39,973 nt of DNA, taken from the NCBI GenBank assembly GCA_947627235.1, contig CANQVG010000016.1, positions 1 through 39,973 on the forward strand, in the 5' to 3' direction. The stretch is from an uncultured Clostridia bacterium. GTDB lineage: Bacteria > Bacillota > Clostridia > Oscillospirales > Ruminococcaceae. The position numbers and the translations under genes were made by a program. Shown here in pieces: positions 33,178 to 39,897 of this stretch. Under the pieces are notes generated by a model. It was not told the origin of the DNA and searched no databases. It worked only from the letters and a program-made list of their open reading frames with translations. Positions within the stretch are counted from its first letter, which is position 1. Every line of letters begins with the position of its first letter.

Positions 33178-34563
33178 ATGGATTTAGATAAGGATACCCT
33201 TGAAACTCCCGCAATGAGTACACCCGGCGCCCCGCCCGTATCGGAAGCGCAAAACGCCGCCGACGCCGTGAACGAAATACGCGAACTTGCCGAAGCGGAG
33301 TCGGAGCAGTGGGACTATATGCCAAAGCCCCCGCGAAAGCTCCGAAAGAGCAGGGACCACCTGTTCCTTAAGATTTTTATACCGATGCTCATAGTGTTCG
33401 TAATACTTTTCGGAACTGTGGGGCGTTTGGTGTTCGGCAAGGGCTGGCTGAAAAATATGCTCGATGGCGCCAAGCCGGGCGCACACTTCACCCTGCCCAT
33501 AGCCGAGGTCCCCGTGCTTGAGGACAGATTTTATCAGCCCGACGGCAGGTTTACCGTTGAGGGCGTGGCACAGGCGGTCGCGCCGTCTATAGTTACCATC
33601 GAATCCTTCTCCGAGGATTCCGCGCTGGCGGCTTACGGTCAGGGCAGCGGAATAATAATGTCGGAAGACGGCTACATCATCACGAACGCCCACGTCATTG
33701 AAGGCGCCACACTCGCAGTAAAAGTGCGCCTACAGGACGGCACGGAATACAGCGCCACGGTCATAGGCAGCGACGTAAAGGGCGATATCGCCGTGATAAA
33801 GATAGAGGCGGACGGCTTGCAGGCGGCGCAGTTCGGAAATTCCGACGCGGTGAATGTAGGCGAACAGGTAATAGCTATAGGCTCTCCCGCAGGTCTTGAG
33901 GGAAGCGTCACTACCGGTATAGTCTCAGGGGTCGACAGAATGATAAGAGTCGAGACCACAAATATAAGCATGTCATGTATACAGATAGACGCCGCGATAA
34001 ATCCCGGCAACTCGGGCGGCGCTCTTATAAATATGTGGGGACAGGTAGTGGGAATAACCTCCTCGAAGCTTGACGCAGTCCAATACGACAATATCGGCTT
34101 TGCAATAGAGATGTCGGCGGCACAGCCGATAATCGAGCAGCTCATAGAAAACGGGCGCGTCCTCGGCAGACCGAAAGTGGGAATATCGTTCTACGAAATT
34201 TCCGACGTCCTCGCCGAAATCTACGGCACTCCGGCGGGTCTTGAAATCGCCGAGATATCCCCGGACTGCGACATCGCAAATACCGACCTCGAAGTAGGCG
34301 ACTACATCACCGAGATGAACGGAATAAAGGTTCGCTCTGCCGACGACGTCTACGGTATAATCCTCGAAATGAAACCCGGCGACGAGATAACCGCGCATGT
34401 GCTTCGGCTCGTGCAGATAGGCAAGACCGAAGACTACGACACCGTTGAGTTTGACATCACGTTCAAGCTTATGGAGGACGACAGCGGATTCGTGAGCGAA
34501 GACGAACCGGAATTACAAGACGGCGAAGAACCTGCGGAGCCGGAACAGGAAGAAGAACAGTAA
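33178..34563 (+). CDS. htrA: HtrA/DegP-type membrane-anchored serine protease
   Basis: This surface quality-control protease has 461 residues. A cytoplasmic N-terminus of about 60 residues precedes one membrane helix at 62-84. The trypsin-like domain carries the triad His172 (ITNAHVIEGA), Asp203 (GDIAVIKI) and Ser279 (NPGNSGGAL). One PDZ domain lies at about 335-430 (GLEIAEISPDCDIANTDLEVGDYITEMNG). The tail is Glu-rich (EEPAEPEQEEEQ). Length and topology match Gram-positive HtrA. It lies 35 nt after the acidic protein with AAAGGAA as ribosome binding site and ends in a terminator, closing the regulator operon. Confidence 0.95.
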   Translation: MDLDKDTLETPAMSTPGAPPVSEAQNAADAVNEIRELAEAESEQWDYMPKPPRKLRKSRDHLFLKIFIPMLIVFVILFGTVGRLVFGKGWLKNMLDGAKPGAHFTLPIAEVPVLEDRFYQPDGRFTVEGVAQAVAPSIVTIESFSEDSALAAYGQGSGIIMSEDGYIITNAHVIEGATLAVKVRLQDGTEYSATVIGSDVKGDIAVIKIEADGLQAAQFGNSDAVNVGEQVIAIGSPAGLEGSVTTGIVSGVDRMIRVETTNISMSCIQIDAAINPGNSGGALINMWGQVVGITSSKLDAVQYDNIGFAIEMSAAQPIIEQLIENGRVLGRPKVGISFYEISDVLAEIYGTPAGLEIAEISPDCDIANTDLEVGDYITEMNGIKVRSADDVYGIILEMKPGDEITAHVLRLVQIGKTEDYDTVEFDITFKLMEDDSGFVSEDEPELQDGEEPAEPEQEEEQ

Positions 34564-34567
34564 ATAT

Positions 34568-34602
34568 TTTCCGATATGCCTCGGCATGTCGGAAATTTTT
34601 TT
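34568..34602 (+). terminator. Terminator of the response regulator-htrA operon
   Basis: TTTCCGATATGCC (34568-34580) pairs with GGCATGTCGGAAA (34583-34595) with one G-U pair, followed by seven T. The -35 motif of the sigma array begins at the next base. Confidence 0.9.
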
Positions 34603-34632
34603 GAAACCGAGTCCTTTTTTCGCACACTATAT
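34603..34632 (+). promoter_or_regulatory. Candidate ECF-type promoter, copy 1
   Basis: GAAACC (34603-34608), 18 nt, CTATAT (34627-34632). It lacks a TTGACA/TATAAT pair at normal spacing. The same two boxes at the same distance precede both sigma genes downstream. GAAAC-type -35 boxes are typical of ECF sigma factors. Confidence 0.65.
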
Positions 34633-34652
34633 AGGCGAAAGGAGGAGATAAT

Positions 34653-34886
34653 ATGAAATCATCCTACAGTGCCAAGGTACGCATAAGCGAATGCTGCGGC
34701 GATTATCTCTCAAGCTATTTATTCTCAGACGGACAGCCCTCCGAAGATTTGAGCTTTTACATTCCTCCGAGGCTCCCCGCCGCTCCCGCAGAGAGAAAGC
34801 CGCGCGGAAACTTCCCCGCAAATGTCTTCGGGATTGCGATTTCGAGGTCTGCCTCCGCGTTCCGAAAAATTTTTAAAATTTTTTGA
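34653..34886 (+). pseudogene. Truncated relic of the downstream sigma factors
   Basis: An intact 77-codon ORF with a perfect GAAAGGAGGAG ribosome binding site aligns to the first part of the sigma paralogues. ISECCGDYLSS matches IHEYCSDYLSK, EDLSFYI matches EDLSSDI, and NFPANVFGIA matches NFSAWVFKIA. About six to eight residues of the first sigma helix are missing, and the sequence stops inside region 2, so region 4 and the extension are lost. Promoter and leader are the same as those of the next gene, so it was made by tandem duplication and decay. It might still be translated; a dominant-negative sigma fragment is possible but unsupported. Confidence 0.7.
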
Positions 34887-34914
34887 AACCGAATTTATTT
34901 TCCACACACTATAT
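34885..34914 (+). promoter_or_regulatory. Candidate ECF-type promoter, copy 2
   Basis: GAAACC (34885-34890), 18 nt, CTATAT (34909-34914). From TTTTGAAACCGA through the ribosome binding site this closely repeats the sequence at copy 1. It lies 20 nt before the first full-length sigma gene. Confidence 0.7.
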
Positions 34915-34934
34915 AGACGAAAGGAGGAGATAAG

Positions 34935-36554
34935 ATGAACGCAGCAGCCTGCACCGCAGAGGTTCTGATACACGAGTATTGCAGCGATTACCTCTCAAAG
35001 CTCTTTTACTTCTGCCTTAAAAAGACCGGCAGCCCAACCGAAGCAGAAGACCTCAGCTCCGACATTTCGTTGCAGATTCTCGCAGCCCTCAAAAAAGGGA
35101 CGGTGCCCGAGAATTTTTCCGCGTGGGTATTCAAAATAGCGAAAAACCGCTACCGTCTCTGGGCGATAGCAAAGCACAGGGCATCGGAGCTTTATGACAC
35201 CGACGCCGAAACCGACTCCGTTCCCGACGATACTCGAGGCGTCGAGGACGAGCTGATTCTCGGCGAAGACATAAAACTTCTGAGACGTGAGCTTGCGTTT
35301 ATCTCAAGCGACTACCGCGATATACTCGTAGCCTTCTACATAGACGACAGAAGCGTAAAGGATATAGCGCAATCGCTCGATCTCCCCGAAGGCACCGTGA
35401 AGACAAAGCTCTTCCGCGCCAGAAAATTATTGAAAGAAGGTATAAATATGGCAAGAGAATTCGGACCTAAAAGCTATAAGCCCGAGGAAGTGAGCTTCAT
35501 TGCAAGCGGCAATCAGCCGTCGGGACTGCCCTGGTCGGCGGTTCAGACAATGTTTGCAAGGAACGTCCTTTTGGAGGCTTCGGACAACCCCGCGACCTTA
35601 GGGGAGCTTTCCATCGCCCTCGGCATCGCCTCGCCCTATATGGAGGAGGAAGCGGAGCGCCTTGTTGCGGCTACACTCCTCAAAAAGATAGGCAACAAAT
35701 ACGTTACCAACTTCCCGATAGTCTCCGCCGAGACCCATAAAAAGGCTTTCGATATAAAGCTTGAGGTCTCTCCGAAGCGTGCGGAGCTCATCGACAAAAT
35801 CGCCGAAGACCTTATCCCCGAGATACGCAGGCGTTTCGTGCGCTCCGACAGGATAACCGACGAAGATATCAAGTGGTGGGCGGTCTGCGAATGTTCGACC
35901 CTCGCGGAAAAGGCTTACGTAGGACAGCCTGCGCTCGTCCGCGAAAACGGCGAGAGCTGGAGCTTTTACGGCTTTGAAGACACCGACTTCTACGACCCGT
36001 TCGTGAGCCTCAACGGCTTCGCGGGCGATGCGTCCGGCAGAGATCTTTCAGCCTTTGTTCCTCACGAATACAACGTTGCGAATTATTGGAGCGAACTTGG
36101 CAAACATTCAGACGCTATCCCGTCGGTCATCGGGATAATTAAGAGCGGCAAAACCTACGGCAGCCTTTCCGAAGCGGAAAAGAAGTTTGTCGCCGACCTG
36201 AAAATGCTCGTCCACGTCGGCGAAGACGGCAAGATAGTCCCCGACGTGCTTTGGATTCCCGACGTGCTTTGGATAGAGGGCGGCGACAGCGTATGCTTCG
36301 AGCTTTTCAATTCTCACCCGCTATTCAAGGAGCTTTTGAAGCTCGACAGCGAGCTTTATAACAGGCTGCTTGAGACAGTCCGCGCCGAAAGCAACTCTCT
36401 CGTTAAGGAGCAGCTCAACGGCGTTGCCGGTATTCTTTCTCATATGCGCGGGCTGACGGTTCGCGAAGAGGTGAACGCGGGGCGGCTCAAAGTCCCCGAA
36501 GACGCATACAACTCGGTCTGCACGCTGGCGTTCTACTGCGGCGCATCAGACTGA
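34935..36554 (+). CDS. ECF-like sigma factor with winged-helix and large C-terminal extension, copy A
   Basis: The protein has 539 residues, about three times an ordinary ECF sigma factor. Region 2 is at about 10-80 (AEDLSSDISLQIL, FSAWVFKIAKNRYR). Region 4 is at about 118-168 (SSDYRDILVAFYIDDRSVKDIAQSLDLPEGTVK, then KLFRARKLLKEG). MAREFGPKSYKPEEVSF follows at 172-188, then a probable winged helix at 200-262 (LGELSIALGIASPYMEEEAERLVAATLLKK). About 275 unrecognised residues complete it. The extension probably senses a signal or controls the sigma part; that is inference. No anti-sigma gene is adjacent. Met172 has its own good ribosome binding site. The paralogue downstream has the same length. 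Confidence 0.85.
   Translation: MNAAACTAEVLIHEYCSDYLSKLFYFCLKKTGSPTEAEDLSSDISLQILAALKKGTVPENFSAWVFKIAKNRYRLWAIAKHRASELYDTDAETDSVPDDTRGVEDELILGEDIKLLRRELAFISSDYRDILVAFYIDDRSVKDIAQSLDLPEGTVKTKLFRARKLLKEGINMAREFGPKSYKPEEVSFIASGNQPSGLPWSAVQTMFARNVLLEASDNPATLGELSIALGIASPYMEEEAERLVAATLLKKIGNKYVTNFPIVSAETHKKAFDIKLEVSPKRAELIDKIAEDLIPEIRRRFVRSDRITDEDIKWWAVCECSTLAEKAYVGQPALVRENGESWSFYGFEDTDFYDPFVSLNGFAGDASGRDLSAFVPHEYNVANYWSELGKHSDAIPSVIGIIKSGKTYGSLSEAEKKFVADLKMLVHVGEDGKIVPDVLWIPDVLWIEGGDSVCFELFNSHPLFKELLKLDSELYNRLLETVRAESNSLVKEQLNGVAGILSHMRGLTVREEVNAGRLKVPEDAYNSVCTLAFYCGASD
36240..36275 (+). repeat. In-frame 18-bp tandem duplication within sigma copy A
   Basis: CCCGACGTGCTTTGGATT is followed by the same 18 bases with one change (final T to A), giving PDVLWI twice. 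The paralogue has a single PDILVF there, so it is a recent slip or small duplication in copy A. Confidence 0.85.
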
Positions 36555-36571
36555 CCTAAATTCTCCACACT

Positions 36572-36603
36572 GCTCTGCCCTCCTTATCGGAGGGCAGAGC
36601 TTT
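36572..36603 (+). terminator. Hairpin terminator after sigma copy A
   Basis: GCTCTGCCCTCC (36572-36583) pairs perfectly with GGAGGGCAGAGC (36589-36600), followed only by TTTCC, so the T-run is weak. Confidence 0.7.
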
Positions 36604-36648
36604 CCGCATAAAAACGCCGCGCTCCTCAAAATAATTTTCCTTTTTAAT

Positions 36649-36678
36649 GCAACCTTTTCTTTCAGTCACCGACTATAT
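36649..36678 (+). promoter_or_regulatory. Candidate ECF-type promoter, copy 3
   Basis: GCAACC (36649-36654), 18 nt, CTATAT (36673-36678). It has the same architecture as copies 1 and 2, although the sequence between the boxes is different, which argues that the boxes and spacing are under selection. Confidence 0.6.
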
Positions 36679-36699
36679 TATCGAAAGGAGATGAAAAGC

Positions 36700-38319
36700 G
36701 TGAGAGAAAACAAAACCGTCCTCGCACCGTCCAACGGACTCATTCACGAATACTGCCGTGATTATATGGAGAAGGTCTTTTATTTCTGTCTCAAAAAGAC
36801 CGGCTGCCCCTCCGCCGCCGAGGAACTATGCTCCGACATTTCGCTCGCGGTCATAGCGGCACTCAGAAAGGGCGTCCGCCCCGAAAGCTTTGCGGCGTGG
36901 GTATGGCAGGTGGCGCGCAACCGCCATGCCGACTATGCCGAGAGCCGCAGGAGATCCCGCGAACGCTCGGCAGGCGAAGACATTTCGGAATATGAGCTTG
37001 AAGACGGCTCGGAACACTTCGAAGACAGGCTGATAAGAGAGGAAGAGCTAAGGCTCATAAGACGCGAGCTGGCGTTCATATCCTCCGACTACCGCGATAT
37101 CCTTACGGCGTTTTATATCGAAGACCGCTCTTTAAAGGACATCTCGCGCTCTTTGAATCTCCCCGAAAACACGGTTAAGTCGAGGCTTTTCCGTGCAAGA
37201 AAAATACTGAAAGAAGGAATGAATATGGCAAGAGAATTCGGACCGAAAAGCTATAAGCCCGAGGAAGTGAGCTTCAACGGCAGCGGGTGGTTCCCCGCGA
37301 ACAATTCGCCGTTTGACGAGGTTAAAAAGAAGATACCGAAAAACATTCTCCTTGAAGCCTCAAACAACCCCGAGACCGCCGAGGAACTCGCAATAGCGCT
37401 CGGCGTCGCGATGCCCTATATGGAGGATGAAATAGACGGACTCATACGCACGACTCTGCTCAAAAAGGTAGGCGGCAAGTACATCACAAATATCCCCATT
37501 CTCTCCCGCGATATCCAGAAAAAGCTCTATGACGTTCAGCTCAGTCACTCCAACGAGGGAGCCGACCTTCTGCAAAGCGTTGCGGAATACGCCCTGCCGA
37601 AGATAAAGGCGCTCGGCTGCATAAGAAACGGCAGGATTTCCGACAACGAACTCCTCTGGTATATCGCCGACGGAATACTTCGCAATACGAAATACCTCTC
37701 GCCCGCACCGACTGTCCGCGAAAACGGCGAAAAATGGCAGCTCGTGGGCTTCGAGGAATACGACCGTCCCGCCTACGGAGGCATCAACAACCAAAGCACC
37801 GCGACCGATAAGATGGCGTTTGCGCGGCAGACCGTCTGCGGCTTCGGCGGAAGCGAAGACAATCCCGACGTTGAGTTTTCTATGGGTTCGATAACCCTTC
37901 TTGCCGACGTCATAAAAAACGGCAGAAAGGTCTCGGATTTTTCGGAGAGCGAAAAGCTCCTCTGGAAAAACGTCGAGGGAGTATATGCCCACACCGAGTC
38001 CGACGGCAGCGTTACGCCGGACATACTCGTATTCGCGGGGAAAATTTCTTCCGACTATATGCCGCAGGTCTGCGCGGATATCTTTAAGTCCCACCCCGAT
38101 TTTGAAGAGCTCAAGCAGCTTTGCAAAGAGGTTCGGGAAGAGCTCGTCGAAATTCTCAGAGAGGACAGCTCCCCCGTTATAGCCGGCCAGATAGAGCTTA
38201 CCGCCGAAATGACCGACCGCTTCGGCGATATAATTCTTGAGGAGCTCGCCGAGCGCCGCACTCTAAGGCCGCTCACCGGCTCCGACCGCTATAAGGGAAC
38301 GAGCTGGATACTGGTTTAA
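36700..38319 (+). CDS. ECF-like sigma factor with winged-helix and large C-terminal extension, copy B
   Basis: The protein has 539 residues from GTG at 36700. The ATG at 36691 is in frame but directly touches the ribosome binding site GAAAGGAG, leaving no spacing. It is a paralogue of copy A over the full length. Region 2 is at about 14-84, region 4 at about 122-172 (SSDYRDILTAFYIEDRSLKDISRSLNLPENTVK), MAREFGPKSYKPEEVSF at 176-192, the winged-helix segment with AEELAIALGVAMPYMEDEIDGLIRTTLLKK at about 222-258, then the large extension. The extension is more diverged than the sigma part, as expected if the two copies respond to different signals (inference). Met176 also has a GAAAGAAGG site 7 nt before it. 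The tail YKGTSWILV differs from copy A. Confidence 0.85.
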   Translation: MRENKTVLAPSNGLIHEYCRDYMEKVFYFCLKKTGCPSAAEELCSDISLAVIAALRKGVRPESFAAWVWQVARNRHADYAESRRRSRERSAGEDISEYELEDGSEHFEDRLIREEELRLIRRELAFISSDYRDILTAFYIEDRSLKDISRSLNLPENTVKSRLFRARKILKEGMNMAREFGPKSYKPEEVSFNGSGWFPANNSPFDEVKKKIPKNILLEASNNPETAEELAIALGVAMPYMEDEIDGLIRTTLLKKVGGKYITNIPILSRDIQKKLYDVQLSHSNEGADLLQSVAEYALPKIKALGCIRNGRISDNELLWYIADGILRNTKYLSPAPTVRENGEKWQLVGFEEYDRPAYGGINNQSTATDKMAFARQTVCGFGGSEDNPDVEFSMGSITLLADVIKNGRKVSDFSESEKLLWKNVEGVYAHTESDGSVTPDILVFAGKISSDYMPQVCADIFKSHPDFEELKQLCKEVREELVEILREDSSPVIAGQIELTAEMTDRFGDIILEELAERRTLRPLTGSDRYKGTSWILV

Positions 38320-38323
38320 AAGC

Positions 38324-38353
38324 AAAAGCCCGATCTTTGCGATCGGGCTTTTT
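38324..38353. terminator. Bidirectional terminator between sigma copy B and the exchanger
   Basis: AAAAGCCCGATC (38324-38335) pairs with GATCGGGCTTTT (38341-38352), with A and T tracts at either end. Confidence 0.92.
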
Positions 38354-38379
38354 CGGTTTATCTGACATGTTAAGACGGC

Positions 38380-39321
38380 TCAGCGCATTATCAGGAAAAG
38401 ATATCCTGCGTAAGCCAACAGCATAGCCGCTCCCTGCCATTTTTGGAACTTTTCGGTTATCAGCGTCGGGACAATTGCGATGAGAACTACTATAAGACAT
38501 GCGGGCATATCGTATACAAGTCCCTGACGGTCTATTGTGAGCTGACCGCGCGAAACGAGCGAGCTTATCGGCAGAATAAGCGTGAGGTCAATGATATTCG
38601 CACCGATAATGTTTCCGGCAGAAAGCCCCGACTGCTTCTTTGCTATCGCGGTTATCGTAGTGACAAGCTCGGGAAGCGAAGTACCTATCGCCACCATAGT
38701 AACGGCGATTATCCCCTCGGGAACATGAAGGAACGTGGCGATATTTGAGCCGTGGTCAACCAAAAGGTCGGAACCTATAACGAGCATCACCGCTCCTACT
38801 ATGAAGAGTATAATCTTTATCACGAGCTCTTTCTTCTCAAATGAGAGCTTTTCCGAGGCACCGCTCATATCCTCCTTTGCGGAACGGACATTTTCGTAAA
38901 CGAATGTCGCAAAAACCGCGAGGAGTATTATACTCGCGATTATGGAAAGCTTTCCCGAAAGGCAGCCGAGCCAGACCGCAGTCACCGCTGCGATGAGCAG
39001 CAATCCCTTTACGAGATACTTTTTTCGTGTGACGACTATCGTCATAAAGATGATTCCTATTGAGAGAATCAGACCGGTGTTTGCGGTCACCGAGCCCACG
39101 GCATTGCCGACTGCCATCTCGTATTTTCCCTGCGCCGCCGCCATTACGGAAACTATCATCTCGGGCATCGTGGTCGCGAGAGAAACTATCGTCGCGCCGA
39201 CGATAAACTTCGGGATTCCGGAAATCTCTGCGATAAAGGACGCGGAATCAACAAAGAAGTCGCCGCCCTTTACGATGAGCAGAATTCCGACCGCAAAGAG
39301 CAAAAGGTCAAGCCAAATCAT
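38380..39321 (-). CDS. CaCA-superfamily cation exchanger (YrbG-like)
   Basis: This antiporter of the Ca2+/cation superfamily has 313 residues from the ATG at 39321, chosen for AGAGG 9 nt upstream and because it begins at the first membrane helix (MIWLDLLLFAVGILLIVKGG). An ATG at 39342 is also possible. The two inverted alpha repeats are clear: GATIVSLATTMPEMIVSVMAA with GNAVGSVTANTGLIL in the first half, and VTMVAIGTSLPELVTTITA with GNIIGANIIDLTLIL in the second. The acidic residues in TMPE and SLPE are the expected ion ligands. About ten helices are visible. A probable manganese riboswitch lies in front, so Mn2+ or Ca2+/Mn2+ export is a reasonable guess. Confidence 0.93.
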   Translation of the reverse strand: MIWLDLLLFAVGILLIVKGGDFFVDSASFIAEISGIPKFIVGATIVSLATTMPEMIVSVMAAAQGKYEMAVGNAVGSVTANTGLILSIGIIFMTIVVTRKKYLVKGLLLIAAVTAVWLGCLSGKLSIIASIILLAVFATFVYENVRSAKEDMSGASEKLSFEKKELVIKIILFIVGAVMLVIGSDLLVDHGSNIATFLHVPEGIIAVTMVAIGTSLPELVTTITAIAKKQSGLSAGNIIGANIIDLTLILPISSLVSRGQLTIDRQGLVYDMPACLIVVLIAIVPTLITEKFQKWQGAAMLLAYAGYLFLIMR

Positions 39322-39363
39322 TTTATATACCTCTTTTTTCATATTTCGGGGTGCGGCGTAAGC

Positions 39364-39410
39364 AAAAAAAGACCTATCCGCCGAGATTACGCCCCGATGC
39401 GGATAAGTCT
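39364..39410 (-). terminator. Riboswitch-controlled terminator
   Basis: On the minus strand AGACTTATCCGC (39399-39410) pairs with GCGGATAGGTCT (39370-39381) with one G-U pair, followed by seven T. It ends about 45 nt before the exchanger start codon. Confidence 0.88.
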
Positions 39411-39500
39411 CATTGTTTATAACCATGCCGGGCAGCGGACAAGTGCCGCTCGCCGCGATGACGGCAGGGTAACGCAAAAGCGCCAACTACTCCCCTATCG
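39364..39500 (-). promoter_or_regulatory. Probable yybP-ykoY (Mn2+) riboswitch upstream of the exchanger
   Basis: The minus-strand leader starts about 39499 and immediately shows GGGGAGTAG (39487-39495), the hallmark of the yybP-ykoY class. A GC-rich helical region and ATGAGAC follow. GATAGG (39494-39499) can pair with CTTATC (39402-39407) to close the element as P1. The same CTTATC strand is the 5' arm of the terminator hairpin that follows, so the two structures exclude each other. Ligand binding would then stop termination and turn the gene on, as known for Mn2+-responsive members. Assignment rests on motif and layout and was not scored against a covariance model. Confidence 0.75.
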
Positions 39501-39505
39501 AATTT

Positions 39506-39534
39506 ATTTTAACCGAAGATGAAGAATTTGTCAA
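39506..39534 (-). promoter_or_regulatory. Sigma-A promoter of the exchanger riboswitch transcript
   Basis: On the minus strand TTGACA (39529-39534), 17 nt, TAAAAT (39506-39511). The expected start site falls at the first base of the riboswitch P1 stem. Confidence 0.85.
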
Positions 39535-39604
39535 GAGCAAGTGAAAACACAGATTATGATTTCCCGAAATTACGGATAGACCTTAAAAAGTCAAATCTTC
39601 AGAG

Positions 39605-39832
39605 CTATAAACCGAAAGCATTATCCTCCCTCAGAAAACCGACCGCGGAGTCGCTTAAATATTCCTTGAAGTCCTCTGTTTTATATGTGCGTTAATATGC
39701 CTCTTTGAGTTCATAATAGCGGCTGTCGGTCTTAATGTCACACATTCCGAGAAGCTCGTCGGCGCTGACCCGAAAAGCCTTGAAATCGGAATTATCATCG
39801 ACAAATCTGGGCTTGCGTTGTTTAACTACCAT
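39605..39832 (-). pseudogene. Small gene interrupted by an in-frame stop
   Basis: From ATG at 39832 an ORF of 46 codons reads MVVKQRKPRFVDDNSDFKAF onward and ends at TAA 39692-39694. The same frame then continues for 28 codons (RTYKTEDFKEYLSDSAVGFL and on) to a second stop at 39605-39607. The whole would be a 75-codon acidic protein with one internal nonsense codon. AAGGAG is present but 15 nt from the ATG, which is long. The family is not recognised. Alternatively the 46-residue product is the real gene. The stretch 39541-39604 holds nothing I recognise. Confidence 0.4.
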
Positions 39833-39860
39833 TTTAGACGAAATATGCTCCTTCTTTGTC

Positions 39861-39889
39861 AAAAAGAAAAGCGACCGCTACGCAGTCGC
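39861..39889 (-). terminator. Terminator after tRNA-Trp
   Basis: GCGACCGC (39871-39878) pairs with GCAGTCGC (39882-39889), with one G-U pair in the RNA. On the minus strand it is followed by TTTTCTTTTT. Confidence 0.85.
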
Positions 39890-39897
39890 ATTCTTCT

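Noticed and set aside
36691-36699. ATG start for sigma copy B
   Set aside because: It touches the ribosome binding site with no spacing; GTG at 36700 has normal spacing and gives the same length as copy A.
39322-39486. N-terminal extension of the exchanger upstream of the first membrane helix
   Set aside because: This open frame crosses the riboswitch and terminator and ends in non-membrane sequence; the helix-proximal ATG has a ribosome binding site.
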